Of a stretch of 64,000 bases of DNA, positions 1 to 11,265 are shown in pieces. A program made the position numbers and the translations under genes. The stretch spans positions 3,596,001 to 3,660,000 of the forward strand of contig OW051495.1 in NCBI GenBank assembly GCA_932521035.1, written 5' to 3'. Origin of the DNA: Oscheius dolichura (Eukaryota; Nematoda; Chromadorea; Rhabditida; Rhabditidae). A model generated the notes under the pieces. The model searched no databases, was not told where the DNA came from, and worked only from the letters and a program-made list of their open reading frames with translations. Numbering within the stretch: the stretch's first letter is position 1; every line of letters starts with the position of its first letter.

Positions 1-2287
1 GTCGAATTTCGGGGCGCCGGCACTGGAGGGGACGCCCTCGACGAGCACTTCCACCCGGCAGCGGCCTTGGTCCGTCACCACGAAAAATTCACTTTTGTGT
101 GGTTTTAGCAGTTCCGGCTTCTGTATTTTGACAGTGGCCGATCGGTCGTCTCCGGTGAGCTCGAAGGCGTCTCCGTCTTCTAGACGGAGGCCGGTGACAC
201 TACGACTGAACTTGAGGACGAGCGGGGTGGAGAAGGATAAATTGTCAGCATCCACACGGGCCGTCGTCAAGGGAAGACAGAGAGGAATCGTGATCGAAGA
301 GGAACCAGAGTAGACGAAGGTGACAAAAAGCTTCCCAGTAGTCGTCTGGCCGTTGTTATCTTGCTCTTTTGCCTGGAAAAGGTATCAGTAACCGGGAAAA
401 GCCTTACCGAGACGCTGAACACCTTCTCGCCTAGCTCGGCAGGCATTTTGAGTACAGTGACTGCCCCTGTGGAGGCATCTACTGCTATATAGTCATTCTC
501 TTCTATGAAATATCTGGAATAGTCATTGAATACTTTGGATGGGCCTGCCCACCGTATGGAATTCTTCCCACTGTCGTCGCCGTCGACGGCCGACAGCTGT
601 AGGATTTGCTGTCCCACGGCGGTGGCCTCTGCTTTGAGGTCAGACTTCCATATCGGTGGCTCACTGGAATGTTCTCTTTCAGTTAGAAAAATACTGATTT
701 ACTCTTGGACGTCGATGACCTGAACGGCGATGGTGTGCTGGGTGGAGTGGCTCTTCTTCTCCGGGTCGCCGTCCTCCGCCGTGACCACAATCTCGTGTGT
801 CTTCCTCCTAAATCCCCGTATATTCCCAAGAGATGCCCGTCTACTTTTCATAGTCCAGGCCCTTCTTCAGTTTCAGCGTCGTCCAGCACTCCCCGTTCCC
901 GCATTTTTGTTTCTCGACGGCGAAAAAGTCGTCTTCATTGAGAGAAAACCTCGCCAGTCCGCCGACTCCCGTGTCGGGGTCGACTGTCCTTATTTTGGTC
1001 AGCACCGACCCTTCCGGGGTATCCTAAAACACTCCTTGTCCTCCAAATAAGAATGGATACTTCTCGAAGGGAGAGGATGGCGGGTGCCGCCACGAAGACG
1101 GGCGCATTGTCGTTGACATCGACGACCTGCACGTCCAGGGAGGCGCGGGATTGGCGCTTCCCCACGAGGACGAGCGAAAACGACAGTCCACCGTCCCTCT
1201 GAAAATGGCTCGGTCTATCTCATCCCGTTTTGCCTCTTTTTGTCATCTGCGCACTTAGCCTTTTGGTTATGTGTCGCGGCTATTCCCCTGGAAACCACTT
1301 GGCGCCCGGTTGTTAGTGATCAGGACATCCCCCCACCCCTCCTCCCTCCTCGGCCGGGTGGTAGGTAACGGGAGTCACTCGGGGGATCCCATTGAATATT
1401 AGATGTTAATAGACGTCAGAGTCCATCTGGCAGGGGGCGGCTCTCTTGACCACCGGGAATGGCACCGGGGGTAGTTGGCCCTTTTGCTGTTTGCTGTAAC
1501 CCCAAGCAAGGAGCGACGATGCTCCTGCTCGTCGTGTGTTGGGCCAGCGGCTTAGCTCTGCGCATCGGTCTCCGGGTCACAATAGCCAAGGGAACGGGGA
1601 GGCGACACATCAATGGAGAAGCAGCCGGGGATTTCCGGGGCTCGATCTCACGACGAAAAAGGTGACGGTCGGGGGGATAATGGCAGACAGAGAGAACCGG
1701 GCAGTCTTTTTTCGGGGCGACGTGAATTAGGCGAGGAGGCCACCCAATTAGGCGCGGGACATTATCAGCAGATGATGAAGGAACGCGCAGCTGTACACAC
1801 AGACAGGGACAGCGACAGTCCTCTCTCTCAATTTACGCGGGACAACCAAAAAACTTACGTCAGCTTCAAGTTCCTTGACCAGGGACAGCGTGGCACAGCT
1901 GGCATTCAGCTTGGAGACGGCGAAGTGGCGGCCCGGGTCACCGGAGAGGATCTTCACCGAGCTGGGGCAGATAACGACCGGCAGGGGACGGGAGAGGGGC
2001 CAGTCCTCCTCGACCAGCAGATAGGGAGGATCCACTAGCAGCGGGCCTGAAGGGACACGGATTGACTCGGGCCATAAATATTGACAGTTCGACCAACTGG
2101 TGGTGGCCGTCTTCCCATATGGTCCGGGACATAAGGTAAACACGGCCCTGTCCTCTCCAGGAACTCTTGCCTTTCTCTTAAGGGGAGGCCATTTAAAGCA
2201 ATGAATCACTCGGCCGGCCCCCAAGGTCTCCTTACCTCTGCATTCGACCGTGGTAATTAGCAGCAACGCCGCCACCAGAAATAACAT
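1..2287 (-). CDS. Cadherin-family adhesion protein, 5' part of gene (3' end outside window)
   Basis: Calcium-dependent adhesion receptor. The start codon is at 2285-2287 and opens a signal peptide (MLFLVAALLLITTVEC). Readable exons on the minus strand are about 2287-2236, 2046-1859, 1198-1061, 1023-845, 807-703, 663-408 and 372 to the window edge. Several junctions keep frame across introns of only 35-40 bp. Exon 3 encodes the cadherin calcium-binding signature DVNDNAPVF. Exons 4-6 continue with TVDPDTGVGGLARFSL, TAEDGD, VIDVQ...PPIW and LSAVDGDDSGKNSI, which are typical linker and A/B-strand motifs of successive EC repeats. At least three EC repeats are covered. No membrane segment is reached, so subfamily is unknown. 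The 660-bp gap between exons 2 and 3 may hide another exon. The gene is GC-rich. Family assignment is firm; exon ends are by eye. Confidence 0.88.
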
Positions 2288-3629
2288 GGCGACGGCAATC
2301 CGGGACTCGGCGGATAAGGCCGCGAATAATGGAATTAGATAAGGAATACGGAATGTTTCTGTGTTCTGAGGTAGGCGGGGGGAGGTGGCCGGTCAGTTGC
2401 GCCGAAAGGGGATAAGCCTAGGGGGCGGGCTGTCGCACGCTGGCCGCTTTTTGAGCAAGACCACTTGTCGAACTGAATGTGATGCCGACGAGGTCGAACG
2501 CCTCCCTCCCTTCCTTACCATATGTCTCCGCGGCCCATTGGCAACGGGAGGAGGCCAAGAAAGGGCGGCACTTGGTGCCTTTATAAGGGTGGCCCTACTT
2601 CTTTTTTTTGCGATCTCCTCAATTCGACGGCTGCCTGGATATCAGTTGGTGCTATTGGAAGACCACGAGGAGGACAGAGAGATATCCCGGGATATTGTCA
2701 CAGAGTGCCTGCCAACTGGTTTCCAGAGGGAGGAAGCTCTTCCTCTTCTTCCTAGCTTCCAGCTGAATTATGGAATTTGCTAACATTCCAGCCGAGGGTG
2801 CGGATGACATTATCGTAAGTAGTGTCGTCCTAATGCTGTTTCCTTGCGAGGTAAGCCCTCCACCGATCCGCAATTTGCAACTCGTCAACTCAATAAATCC
2901 AAACGCTTATTATGTAGATTGCGGGACAAATCGCCTCATTTGGGGGAGGTGGCCCACTCTATTCGTACGGTGTGTGCCCTTTGTCGAGGGAGAGGTAATA
3001 TACAACAGATTCTTGTCGATACATCATCCGCTGTCTCTTTTTTAGATGTCCTTCTGGGGTAGTTCTTCATCCCTCGTCTGGCACAGTGAGGCATCTCCCT
3101 CCCCCTTCCCGGACACTTCAACCCAGAGGTTCCCCCGCCCGGTATTAACTATTCCTGGCGTGTTCGTCCCGTCTCGAGATCCATTATCCAGAGACACCAA
3201 TTATCAGTTCAGAGTGATGCTTACCGTCAAGCGACCAATCCGCACTGAAACCACTTGTGGTCCGTTTCGTTTCCCGCTCTTGACGGGCTTTCCTCTTTTC
3301 TTCCTCTCTTTCACTACATCTTGCAAAAGTTGGAGGGCTTACGTTCAGAAAGAACTAGAAAAAAATTTGGTTCGGAGAAAACTGAAATTTCAGTCAGAGA
3401 AAATCCCCGAGGCTGATGGAGGCTGCCGCCTCGATGTTTTCGGAGAGGAAGAAATTTAGGCAATCGGAGAATCGTAACCCTCTACCCTTCAATATAATAC
3501 CACAAAAAGAAAAGGATGCATGTATCAGGTGGGACTCAATAAGCACGTGTTCACCCAGGCATAATCCGGGCTCCAGTAAAAAGGGCAGAATCCTCGAGAC
3601 GGTATCATAGCGTCCTACTCACTTCTAGG
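2288..3629. other. Unresolved region with short GC-rich ORFs
   Basis: Several open stretches exist on both strands but none gave a recognisable product. The best candidate is a plus-strand ATG at 2770 (MEFANIPAEGADDII) followed by a GTAAGT donor. A later exon-like piece around 2919-2993 reads IAGQIASFGGGGPLYSYG before another donor. Downstream plus-strand ORFs at 3046-3459 and 3416-3610 are low complexity or charged. A real small gene may lie here, but reading frame, ends and function are not supported. Confidence 0.25.
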
Positions 3630-5017
3630 ATGCGGTTGACTCTCGTATTTTTGCTGCTTTTTGTGGTGATTTATCTACCCCTTATTAAAGTGCTATGGTG
3701 TTTGTCTGTCTGTTTGTCTGTTTGTCTGTTTGTTTGACTGTCCGATGGGAAAGTGTCCGACGGTAAAGGGATAACAAAATTTCTTAATCCCGGGGGCCGC
3801 CGCAGGCGGTCGTCGGCAGAAGAGCGGAAAGGTCGAAACCACAGGTCGAAACGGATAATTCTAACAAGACGACAGCCGTAGGCTGCCGAAGGCCCGCTGG
3901 TGGCTGATTATAGTGGCTAACAATCGGTTACAGGCAGTAGCCGGAGCCGACCTCTGGAATATTCCTGTTTTTGAGAAGATTGGCCGGGTCGTGGAGAAGA
4001 TGGCGGCGGTGGAGACGGGCCCGTCGGATTGGAACAAGTAGGCGGCAGACGGGGGACGGAGGACAGAAAATATTCAGGAAATTGGAGGAAAATGTGGAAG
4101 AGACGGGGGTCGACGGGGAGGAGGACGAGATGAAGGCGGCCGACGTCAACCCGCGTTTCCGGATGGGGAATCCTTCTAAACACGAGAATTCCTCGACATC
4201 CTCAACTGTAAACTCAACTCCTACAAAGCCTACAGGAGGCGGGGTTCCGTCTCCTGGAAGGGGCGGACAAAGTGGTGCAGGAAGCGCGGGCCAGCCAGGG
4301 AATGGAGGTAGGATTTTGAGTGCGATTGTTGTTTCTACGCCAACTGACAAGCGAAGGATACTTGTTCGGCACCACTTTTTCAAACTTTTTGATGCCATCT
4401 TGTAGAGAATTTCATGGCGATCAAGACATATTGTCGCAATTTTGCTCTACTGCCTCCTTTGTGGGGAAAAACGCAAAATAAGACTATATTGCCGAAGAAT
4501 TTTGGACTTGTCTATTTTCCATTCTCCTTCTAAAACTGAAGGGGTGGATAGTATACTCGCCCACGATTCTTTTGCTTTTTTTCAACTTGGGTTCGATTCT
4601 TCCAAGGGGCCAAGTCATTTTTTCAATTTTTTTGGGTTGATTGAATCTATTTCGACCCCTTTATATAACGTAAAAATGATGAGCAGGTTTCTACATACCA
4701 TTTTACTGTGAAAATTTCGCCACCTTCATCTACTCCCGATAACTTCCATTGCAACGTTATTTTGAGAGTTACAGAGGAACCAACGGTGTCAATCATCTTC
4801 AAAAAATAGCAAAAATAACTTGATTCACTTGGAGTACTACGACCCGGAGGACATCGTCTACCTGCCGGTGGCCAAGGCCGACGGCGAGCTCATCGTCGAC
4901 GACACCCAGGACGACACGCCTCCTCCCCGCCGACCCCGCAAGAAGCCGGAGCCTCCACCGCCCGCCCGTCCTCCCCCTCAGATCAGGAGGATGGCTCCCC
5001 GCAAGCGGCCCGTATGA
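3630..5017 (+). CDS. Putative secreted protein with proline/lysine-rich C-terminus, unknown function
   Basis: The ATG at 3630 follows a splice-acceptor-like ttctag by one base and opens a strong signal peptide (MRLTLVFLLLFVVIYLP). A first intron would contain the TGTC/TGTT microsatellite at about 3700-3738. Candidate internal exons near 3932-4030 (AVAGADLWNIPVFEKIG) and 4066-4315 encode acidic, then Ser/Thr/Gly/Pro-rich sequence. A terminal exon ending at 5017 contains EYYDPEDIVYLPVAKADGEL, an acidic patch and a basic PPPRRP/KKPEPPPP tail. A polyadenylation signal (aataaa) lies near 5086. The intron between about 4315 and 4810 is long for this locus and the joins are not certain. I do not recognise the protein. 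It could also be two genes. Confidence 0.4.
3700..3738. repeat. TGTC/TGTT microsatellite
   Basis: Alternating TGTC and TGTT units (tttgtctgtctgtttgtctg and onward). They probably lie in the first intron of the secreted-protein gene that starts at 3630. Confidence 0.85.
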
Positions 5018-5435
5018 GAACAGGCGACGACGACTTTCAGTGTCTTCTCTTCGACACTCGTCTTGTACACATCATCCACAAGAGAATAAACATCATGGAG
5101 GCCAATCATTGTATTCTTTTCTTTTTCTAGTTTTTTGCCACCTCGTTGGCTCTTGTCGCTTGGCGCTTTTAGGTTTCAATTTTATCTGTAATCGGCTGGA
5201 ATTCGTCGCGTAATTCCCACTCAACCGAACCCAACCCAGCAGACAGTTTAGGACAGTTTATTTGACGGATTTTTCTTTGATTCTAGAGTATTGGCGACTC
5301 GACCTATCTGCCAAATTAGAGCAACGAGTGGAAATGGCGGCCTCCTTGTGCCACCGTCACAGGCCAAACAAGCAAACTGAGAAACTACAATAAATTGACA
5401 GTGGAAGAAGCACATTTATTGTAAAAATACAATAT

Positions 5436-6917
5436 TTACTCCGTTTCAGTGACGCTAACATCGAAGGAGAAATCACTGGGTACGCGAGTGACAGTCCTCC
5501 ACTCGTCGCCGTACTTGACCATCCTACGTACCCTCGTCTCATTGGCCGGCCCCGTTGCTGTGCTCTCCGTCGTCCCCGTGTCCTCCGTGGCCGCGGTCGT
5601 CTTCTCGTCAGCAGTCGGCCTCTGCTCGCTCCCCGTCGGCGTGGTCGACATATCTTCCGTCGTTTTTACGAGTGGAGAAGTTTCCGGCGCCGGGCTGACT
5701 GGCTGGTATGGCACGGGCGGGGTCGCCTGCACCTGGACTGCGGGGTTAGGCGCCTCTCTGGGGGGAATAATTTGAATCTGAAACTTATCTCGTTCGTCCT
5801 TTTTTGTCCTCGCCCCGCTTACATTATGCTCCAGTTGAGGCGGCAAGCGTTCTTCCTTGGCCACGTCCATTTCTCCCCTTTCCATCGTGGCTTCCGGCGC
5901 CTTTTGCACCGGCGGCGGGGCTTGTGGCATCCGCTGAACCTTTCGGATATCTTTGCGTCCTTCTGGCCCTTTCTTCTTCTTCTTCAAGAAAAAGGCCAAC
6001 AATACCCCGCCAATTACAATCAGAGCAACCCCACCGGCTACCGCCACAATCCACCAAGGGAATTTGCTCTTCTCTGTAATCATCATGTTTTAATACTTCT
6101 ACCTATCTAATTACTTTCTCCTGCTTCCGTCGTATCCCCTACAGTGTCAGTCGCATTAGAGGTGAGTTCATCCAGCTCAGTGTTTTCAGAAGATAAAGGA
6201 GTAGTAGTAGTCGATGTAGTCGTGGTTGTCGTAGTGCTGGTGGTGTTTGTGGTGGTTGTAATTGTGGGAGTGGTAGTGGTAGTCGGTTGAGTTGAGGTGG
6301 TCGCTGTCGAAGTCGTTTCCGTTGTTTCAGCTTCAGTAGAAGCTGTGGATGCGCCAATGATCATCACACTTCCTCCATTTGATGTTGTAGCGGTTGTTGA
6401 ACCCACCGTAGAAGTTGAACTGTTTCCATTTACGATAGAAATTGTACTGCTTGCATTTATGATAGGAACGGTATTATTTCCATTTATGGCAGAAGTTGTA
6501 CTGTTTGCAATTATGGTAGAGGTTGTAGTGTTAACTTCAATTCCACTGATAGTTGTTTCTCCTCCAACTACGGTAATTCTATCGTTGCTTGTAGAAAGAT
6601 CATCTCGAGAAGTGGTATTAGTCCCGGGAGAGGCAGTGATGGTAATTTTTCTAGTCTCCAAAGGGTTCGTGATAGCTTTACTTTCAGCGCCTGTAGTCGT
6701 CGTTGTAATGTTTCCCTTGATTGTGGTAGAAGTTACTGTTGAAGTAAGGGGAGTCTCATTCGTCACAAATCCTTGAACATCGCTATTAGTAGACGTTTCC
6801 AATGTGTTTGTTCCTGAACCCTAATCATTCCAAGTTTTAACCTAAACAACCATTCGTTATGAAAGCCACTGTGTTGGGAGAAAGGCAGAAAAAAGCAACA
6901 ACCACCAGAAGAAACAT
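5436..6917 (-). CDS. Mucin-like Thr/Ser-rich single-pass membrane protein
   Basis: The start at 6917 gives a signal peptide (MFLLVVVAFFCLSPNT). After a short intron there is an ectodomain of about 230 residues, very rich in Thr, Ser, Asn and Ile. It includes a near-pure Thr/Pro stretch encoded around 6180-6300, and most positions are potential O-glycosylation sites. A small intron near 6080-6125 joins it to a transmembrane helix (WWIVAVAGGVALIVIGGVLL) followed by a KKKKK stop-transfer. The cytoplasmic tail of about 180 residues is Pro/Thr-rich and ends SFDVSVTETE. A reverse-strand AATAAA lies just past the stop, near 5415-5420. Topology is type I. No conserved domain is recognised; a cell-surface or glycocalyx role is inference. 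The long open frame opposite the Thr tract is its shadow. Confidence 0.75.
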
Positions 6918-7208
6918 GGTAACAAATAATAACATCCTCACAAAGCATTTGTCAAAATTTTGACATGTTAGGCTTTAGCTTTCGACAATGAATGAACTGA
7001 AATTTACGTTTGATTAGTCGTTCGAAAACAATGCAGTCTTCTCGTTACAGATTATAATGTTAAATGATAAATTTATTCACAAGAAATCAAAAAAATGTTC
7101 ACAATATATAGGACCCTCAAAAACTAAATAAAATATTTGCTTAGTATTACGCAAGATAAAATGAAAAAAATACTATTAATATTATTTAGGTTCCCCATTA
7201 TATTATCA

Positions 7209-8988
7209 TTAATTCCACCGGATCCATTTTAGAGGGAGCTTTGATTTAAAACTGGCTGGAATTGTACCGAAATGGTTCGGTAGCGGCAATGGTGAAATAT
7301 CTGGGGCACTTATCGATCTCTTTAGCGGAGTACCTGCAACATGCTAGATATATGTCGGGTATTACGTTATGCCACTAAAGTAGAGGGAAGCCAAAAACAT
7401 ACCATTCGTCTCGCTAACACATTTATTCTGCCTCTCAAAACTTTTAAAATGTAAGATTTCGCCGAATAACATCTCCAGCTTTTGCTTTATCACACTTTTT
7501 GGATAGAATGCATCATAATTTACCACTTGAAACCTCGCATATTCCTTAAAGGTAGTAATGAAAAAAATTAAGTCAGAAGGAAGAAGATAAAAGCTTACAT
7601 TCTGGAAAAATTTGTCAAACCAAAAATACTTCTTAATTTCTTGAAGTGATGCTCGAGCAAGTGGATCTTTATGCAGCATGGCAGCAATTAACCTATAACA
7701 TATAAGCACAAAATATACTGGAATACGTGACTAACTCTTGAACCTCTTTAGTTGGATGAATGTAACTAGGAAAGGCGTATTCGTCCTCACAAATCTTTTT
7801 AAACAATGCAAGAACTTGCTGTAAATATTGAGTAATAAATAGGTAAAAAATAATAACAAGCCTGTGATGGAGCTTCCCATGGCAGTTTTCCGCAAATCAT
7901 GTAAAATAGAGTAACTCCTGCAGCAAAAATATCAATTTTGAAACCACTAAACTCGTAAGTATTGGAATTGATAGCTTCAGGGGCTTTAAACGCAGGGGTA
8001 CCGTTGTCAGAGCATATCGAATCGTCCTCCTGAAGAAGTTAAAGACAAAATATTTTAAAATACCCGATGAAATGCCAATTCTTCAGCAACACCGAAGTCG
8101 CAGATTTTTAAAACAAAATTTCCGGATAAGAGCAAGTTAGTTGGCTTAATGTCGTTATGTATAATTCCGTGAGAGTGAATATGCTCTAGGCTGTATTCAA
8201 ACATTATATAAAAACAATATGGGAACGTACCCGTCAATTAACTGTGTAAAAAGATCATGCGAATCCGACTCAGTAAGCCGATGATTACAGGTGGATTGAA
8301 TAAGAGTTTCAACATTACCAAAACAGTATTCCATAACTATGTATGTTTTATTCTTTTCCTTGCAAGCAAAAGTCTGGAAAGTACACCAATCGTATATCAA
8401 CACATAACTAAACCTCAATAAGGCGTACCACATTCTTATGCTTTAGTCGGCTCATAACCCTAATCTCTTTTTCAAGGTTTGCAACGCCGTTACGCCTTTT
8501 TCTTAACACATAATGGTTTACTATTTTTACCGCTCTTTTAGCTAGACTATTTTCGTCTACCAGTTCCTGAAATACGAGCTAAATATAAAATCGAGAATAC
8601 ACTTACTTTCACTTTCCCATAACTTCCTTCTCCTAAAACTGCTCCGAATAAATAACCGTTAATTATTTTTGGCGGCTTTACAGATGGCATGGACTCGGAT
8701 TTTAACAACTAAAAATATTTAAAGTCTTATAGGAAAACAAGTTGCCCGGCGGAGTAGAAAAGCAGCCCCTCCCCCTTCACCAAAAACAATGTGATTATTC
8801 TAATAATTACCTCGTGGTTAATGTTGCAGTACAAAGGATACATGGCATTTTTATTGTGTGGTGCATAAGGATGTATAACCTGAAATCATTCCATTACACT
8901 GCAAACAAAATCTACTTACAGACTCTTCCGATTGTGTTCTATCCATAAACATTATGCTGCTGTCAAAATCGTAACTGTTGATACTCAT
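7209..8988 (-). CDS. par-4: LKB1/STK11 (PAR-4) type serine/threonine kinase
   Basis: Master kinase upstream of AMPK-family kinases; the C. elegans homologue acts in embryonic polarity. Start at 8988 ([11 protein letters not shown]), stop at 7209. Exons are separated by introns of about 40-80 bp. The order of motifs matches STK11: [17 protein letters not shown] (glycine loop), [18 protein letters not shown] with the VAIK-type lysine, [25 protein letters not shown] (catalytic loop), [37 protein letters not shown] and [17 protein letters not shown]. The catalytic loop reads HND rather than the usual HRD or HKD but keeps the aspartate. The C-terminal tail contains [10 protein letters not shown], a plausible basophilic-kinase site. 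The gene is AT-rich and divergent from the uS11m gene, with starts 235 bp apart. Confidence 0.88.
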
Positions 8989-9223
8989 GCTTGGCTACAC
9001 ATCCACGCAACAGCTGAATTGACGATAAGTAATACTAGTTAGGCCGAGTTGTAGAGAAAAGGCGAGAAAAAGAAAAGTTGTAAACAAGCAACCCGCCAAA
9101 AGCATTCAAATGTCAGTCACCGGCGGGATACTCATTTCCGGTACAACTCACTCTCGTTTTTCAGTGTTTCACTCTGATCACTCGAATCAACTGCTCAACG
9201 TCTCTGGAATATCACACTATAGC

Positions 9224-10030
9224 ATGATCAAACTACTCACGAATAATTTTTCTTTGCTGGCAATGAACAAAAATGCCAGCGAGGTAAGTAATGTCTTCCG
9301 TATCTATGTACCCTTCGTTTTCAGCTTATCCGCCGGCCGTTTTATTTGTCTGTTACCTCAGACAGTATTCGCGACGTTCATCGGCAAGGAACTAAAGTTA
9401 ATAGTCTACAACAGGTTAAGCCTTGTTTATGCTTATATCATGTTATAGGAAGTAAATGAGGGGACAACAGGAGCTGCACATACCGCGATTAATCTAAGAT
9501 ATATCGACAATAGGTTCCCTACCGCAGAAACCTTGAAAACGGTTGGCTACATCTTCTTTGATGGTTATATATTTTAAATATAGGCATTTAACGGTATACC
9601 ATATATAGAATTACCAATGGTTTACATCAAAGCTACTAAAAACAATACACTTGTTTCAGTTTTTGATCATAATGTATGCCGGTTGTACAATTTTGTTAAT
9701 TTTGCTGCTATTTTAGAATAACAATCTTACCTACACTTCATGCCGTTTAGAAGGGTTTAAAAATGCAAAGAAAAAGACGAATATTGCGGGGCAAACAACC
9801 GGTGTTGCTGCTGGTCAGCGTTTGCTTAGACGTGGTATTCAAACAGTTCGTGTTCAAGTAAGTGCGTTTATTTTACCTTTAAATTTTTTTTGTAGGTGAA
9901 AGGTATAGGTCCTGGCCGAATGACTTGTGTAAAAGGACTGACTGTTGCTGGTGTGAACGTTGTTTCGATTACAGATCATACATCTCTTAAAGAATTGGGG
10001 CCTCGCCCCCGTAAAATAAGACGAGTGTAG
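9224..10030 (+). CDS. mrps-11: Mitochondrial small-subunit ribosomal protein uS11m (MRPS11)
   Basis: Component of the mitoribosomal small subunit near the mRNA decoding platform. Start [20 protein letters not shown] at 9224, stop 10028-10030. Six exons are separated by introns of about 35-60 bp. The C-terminal half is clear uS11: [19 protein letters not shown], then [25 protein letters not shown] and the basic end [10 protein letters not shown], which matches the family's K-G-x-G-x-G-R and R-P-R-K-x-R-R motifs. The N-terminal part is weakly conserved, as usual for the mitochondrial version, and would carry the targeting sequence. Confidence 0.88.
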
Positions 10031-10084
10031 AACATATAAATAGTTATTCATTTTTTTCTTCCTCTGAATAATCGGTATAATCTT

Positions 10085-10324
10085 TCACAATTTGGAAGTT
10101 GTTACTGGTGTCTTCTCTGCCAATTTCATGTAGAGATGCGCTTGGAGCGTCTCCCGGCAACGGGAGATAATGCCGGATATCATCTGAACTCCGCCTTCCA
10201 TCGACTCAGTTTTTTGCCTGATTGCAGCTCTCTTCACTTCATTGTTCATTTCAGTTTGCAATCTCTTTGACCAGAACACAGAAACGCCTATCATCCTCAT
10301 TTCCTTTTTCACAAAACGATACAT
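10085..10324 (-). CDS. Small basic/amphipathic protein, about 80 residues, unknown
   Basis: A single open frame starts at the ATG at 10322-10324 (MYRFVKKEMRMIGVSVF). It is Lys/Arg/Glu-rich and helical in character (KRAAIRQKTESMEGG), and it ends at 10085. The alternative frame just downstream would add an acidic tail (VKDYTDYSEEEKNE) if an intron is present. An acceptor-like cacttcag lies a dozen bases upstream of the ATG on this strand. The RD3-like gene starts 7 bp away on the other strand. I do not recognise the family, and it could be spurious. Confidence 0.4.
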   Translation of the reverse strand: MYRFVKKEMRMIGVSVFWSKRLQTEMNNEVKRAAIRQKTESMEGGVQMISGIISRCRETLQAHLYMKLAEKTPVTTSKL

Positions 10325-10331
10325 TTCAGAG

Positions 10332-10982
10332 ATGCTGAAGTGGCTGACCAATATGACTTCCCCTCGGCAAGCTAAGGTGCAACATGCGCCTAGCAGTTCT
10401 CCACAAGAACCGTCTCTCCACGAATCTCTCCTGATAACGGAGCTTGTTTTAGTCGAAGTTGAGCAAAAGGTGGTGGAATTTGAAGTAGAGAGGGAGCAGG
10501 TGAAGTCGTGGGAGCGACTGGCCTCTAAGCAGCCGGATTACAGCTGGCTCATCAGTGCCGACATGAAACCAAAGAAGTATCTAACCCTCCAGGTGAAGCA
10601 GAATAAATATACAAAAAAATTAGAACATTTAGGAAAAGTACAAGTTGGAGCGGGCTTGTGAGCGACTGAAGGCCGAGGAGTGGGCTCAAGTTCTCAGTAA
10701 TTTCAAGATACGAGCAAATGTGAGGGAGCCGGCAATAATCGACGACAAATATTATAGAAAGCTTGTAGTCGAGAACAGATCCTGGATATATTTTCGACGA
10801 GCGCCCACGAGGTGATAGCCGCCCGGCCGCGGAACGTCTCGGTCGTTGATGTCCTGAAGAAGTACAGCCGAACATCGAGTAGTGTCAACGCGGTTAGCTA
10901 CGTGATCGAGGGGGAGCGCGTCCAGGTCGGCCGGCACAAGACGCCCTCGTCGGCCAGAACCTACTATGATCATATTGTTTGA
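10332..10982 (+). CDS. RD3-like protein (retinal degeneration 3 homologue)
   Basis: In vertebrates RD3 binds membrane guanylate cyclases, inhibits them and helps their trafficking. Start MLKWLTNMTSPRQAK at 10332, directly after atttcag|ag; stop 10980-10982. Three exons are joined by introns of about 42 and 38 bp, both keeping frame. Features shared with RD3 are the N-terminal Leu/Trp start and a helix with ELVLVEVEQKVVEFEVEREQ. The hallmark PDYSWLIS (RD3 has VDYSWLAS) is followed by LERACERLKAEEWAQVLSNF and EQILDIFSTSAHEVIAARP. The 170-residue length is close to human RD3. The tail (SVVDVLKKYSRTSSS) is unlike mammals. An AATAAA follows the stop. In this window the natural functional partner would be cGMP signalling such as the CNG channel 6 kb away; that link is inference. 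Confidence 0.75.
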
Positions 10983-11265
10983 AAGTAATAAAACCAGTCT
11001 CCCCCTGCCCATTCGGTTCCAGTACTTTCAAGAGAAAGTGGCCGGCGCCGACCCCGTCGGCTGCCCTTTCCCCCAGAATCGGCAACTCGCCCATCCGGCT
11101 CTCCATTTCCCATTTAAATAAGTTTCGATCCATCTGTTGACCCCCAGTGGCCGCTTTGTCTCTCCATCCCGTTTCTTCCCCTCGTTAGCTCGAAGAACCT
11201 GTTGGCTTTTCCCGTCTGGCTGATCCGCCCCCGGTCATCGTCAGGCTCCTCCGCCGACCTCAGAT

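Noticed and set aside
4590-4615. tRNA-like T-loop string gggttcgattc
   Set aside because: No acceptor stem, D-arm or anticodon arm can be paired around it.
6297-6776. 159-codon hydrophobic frame opposite the mucin-like gene
   Set aside because: Antisense of a Thr-codon-rich tract gives Val/Ile/Leu codons. The minus-strand gene explains the region.
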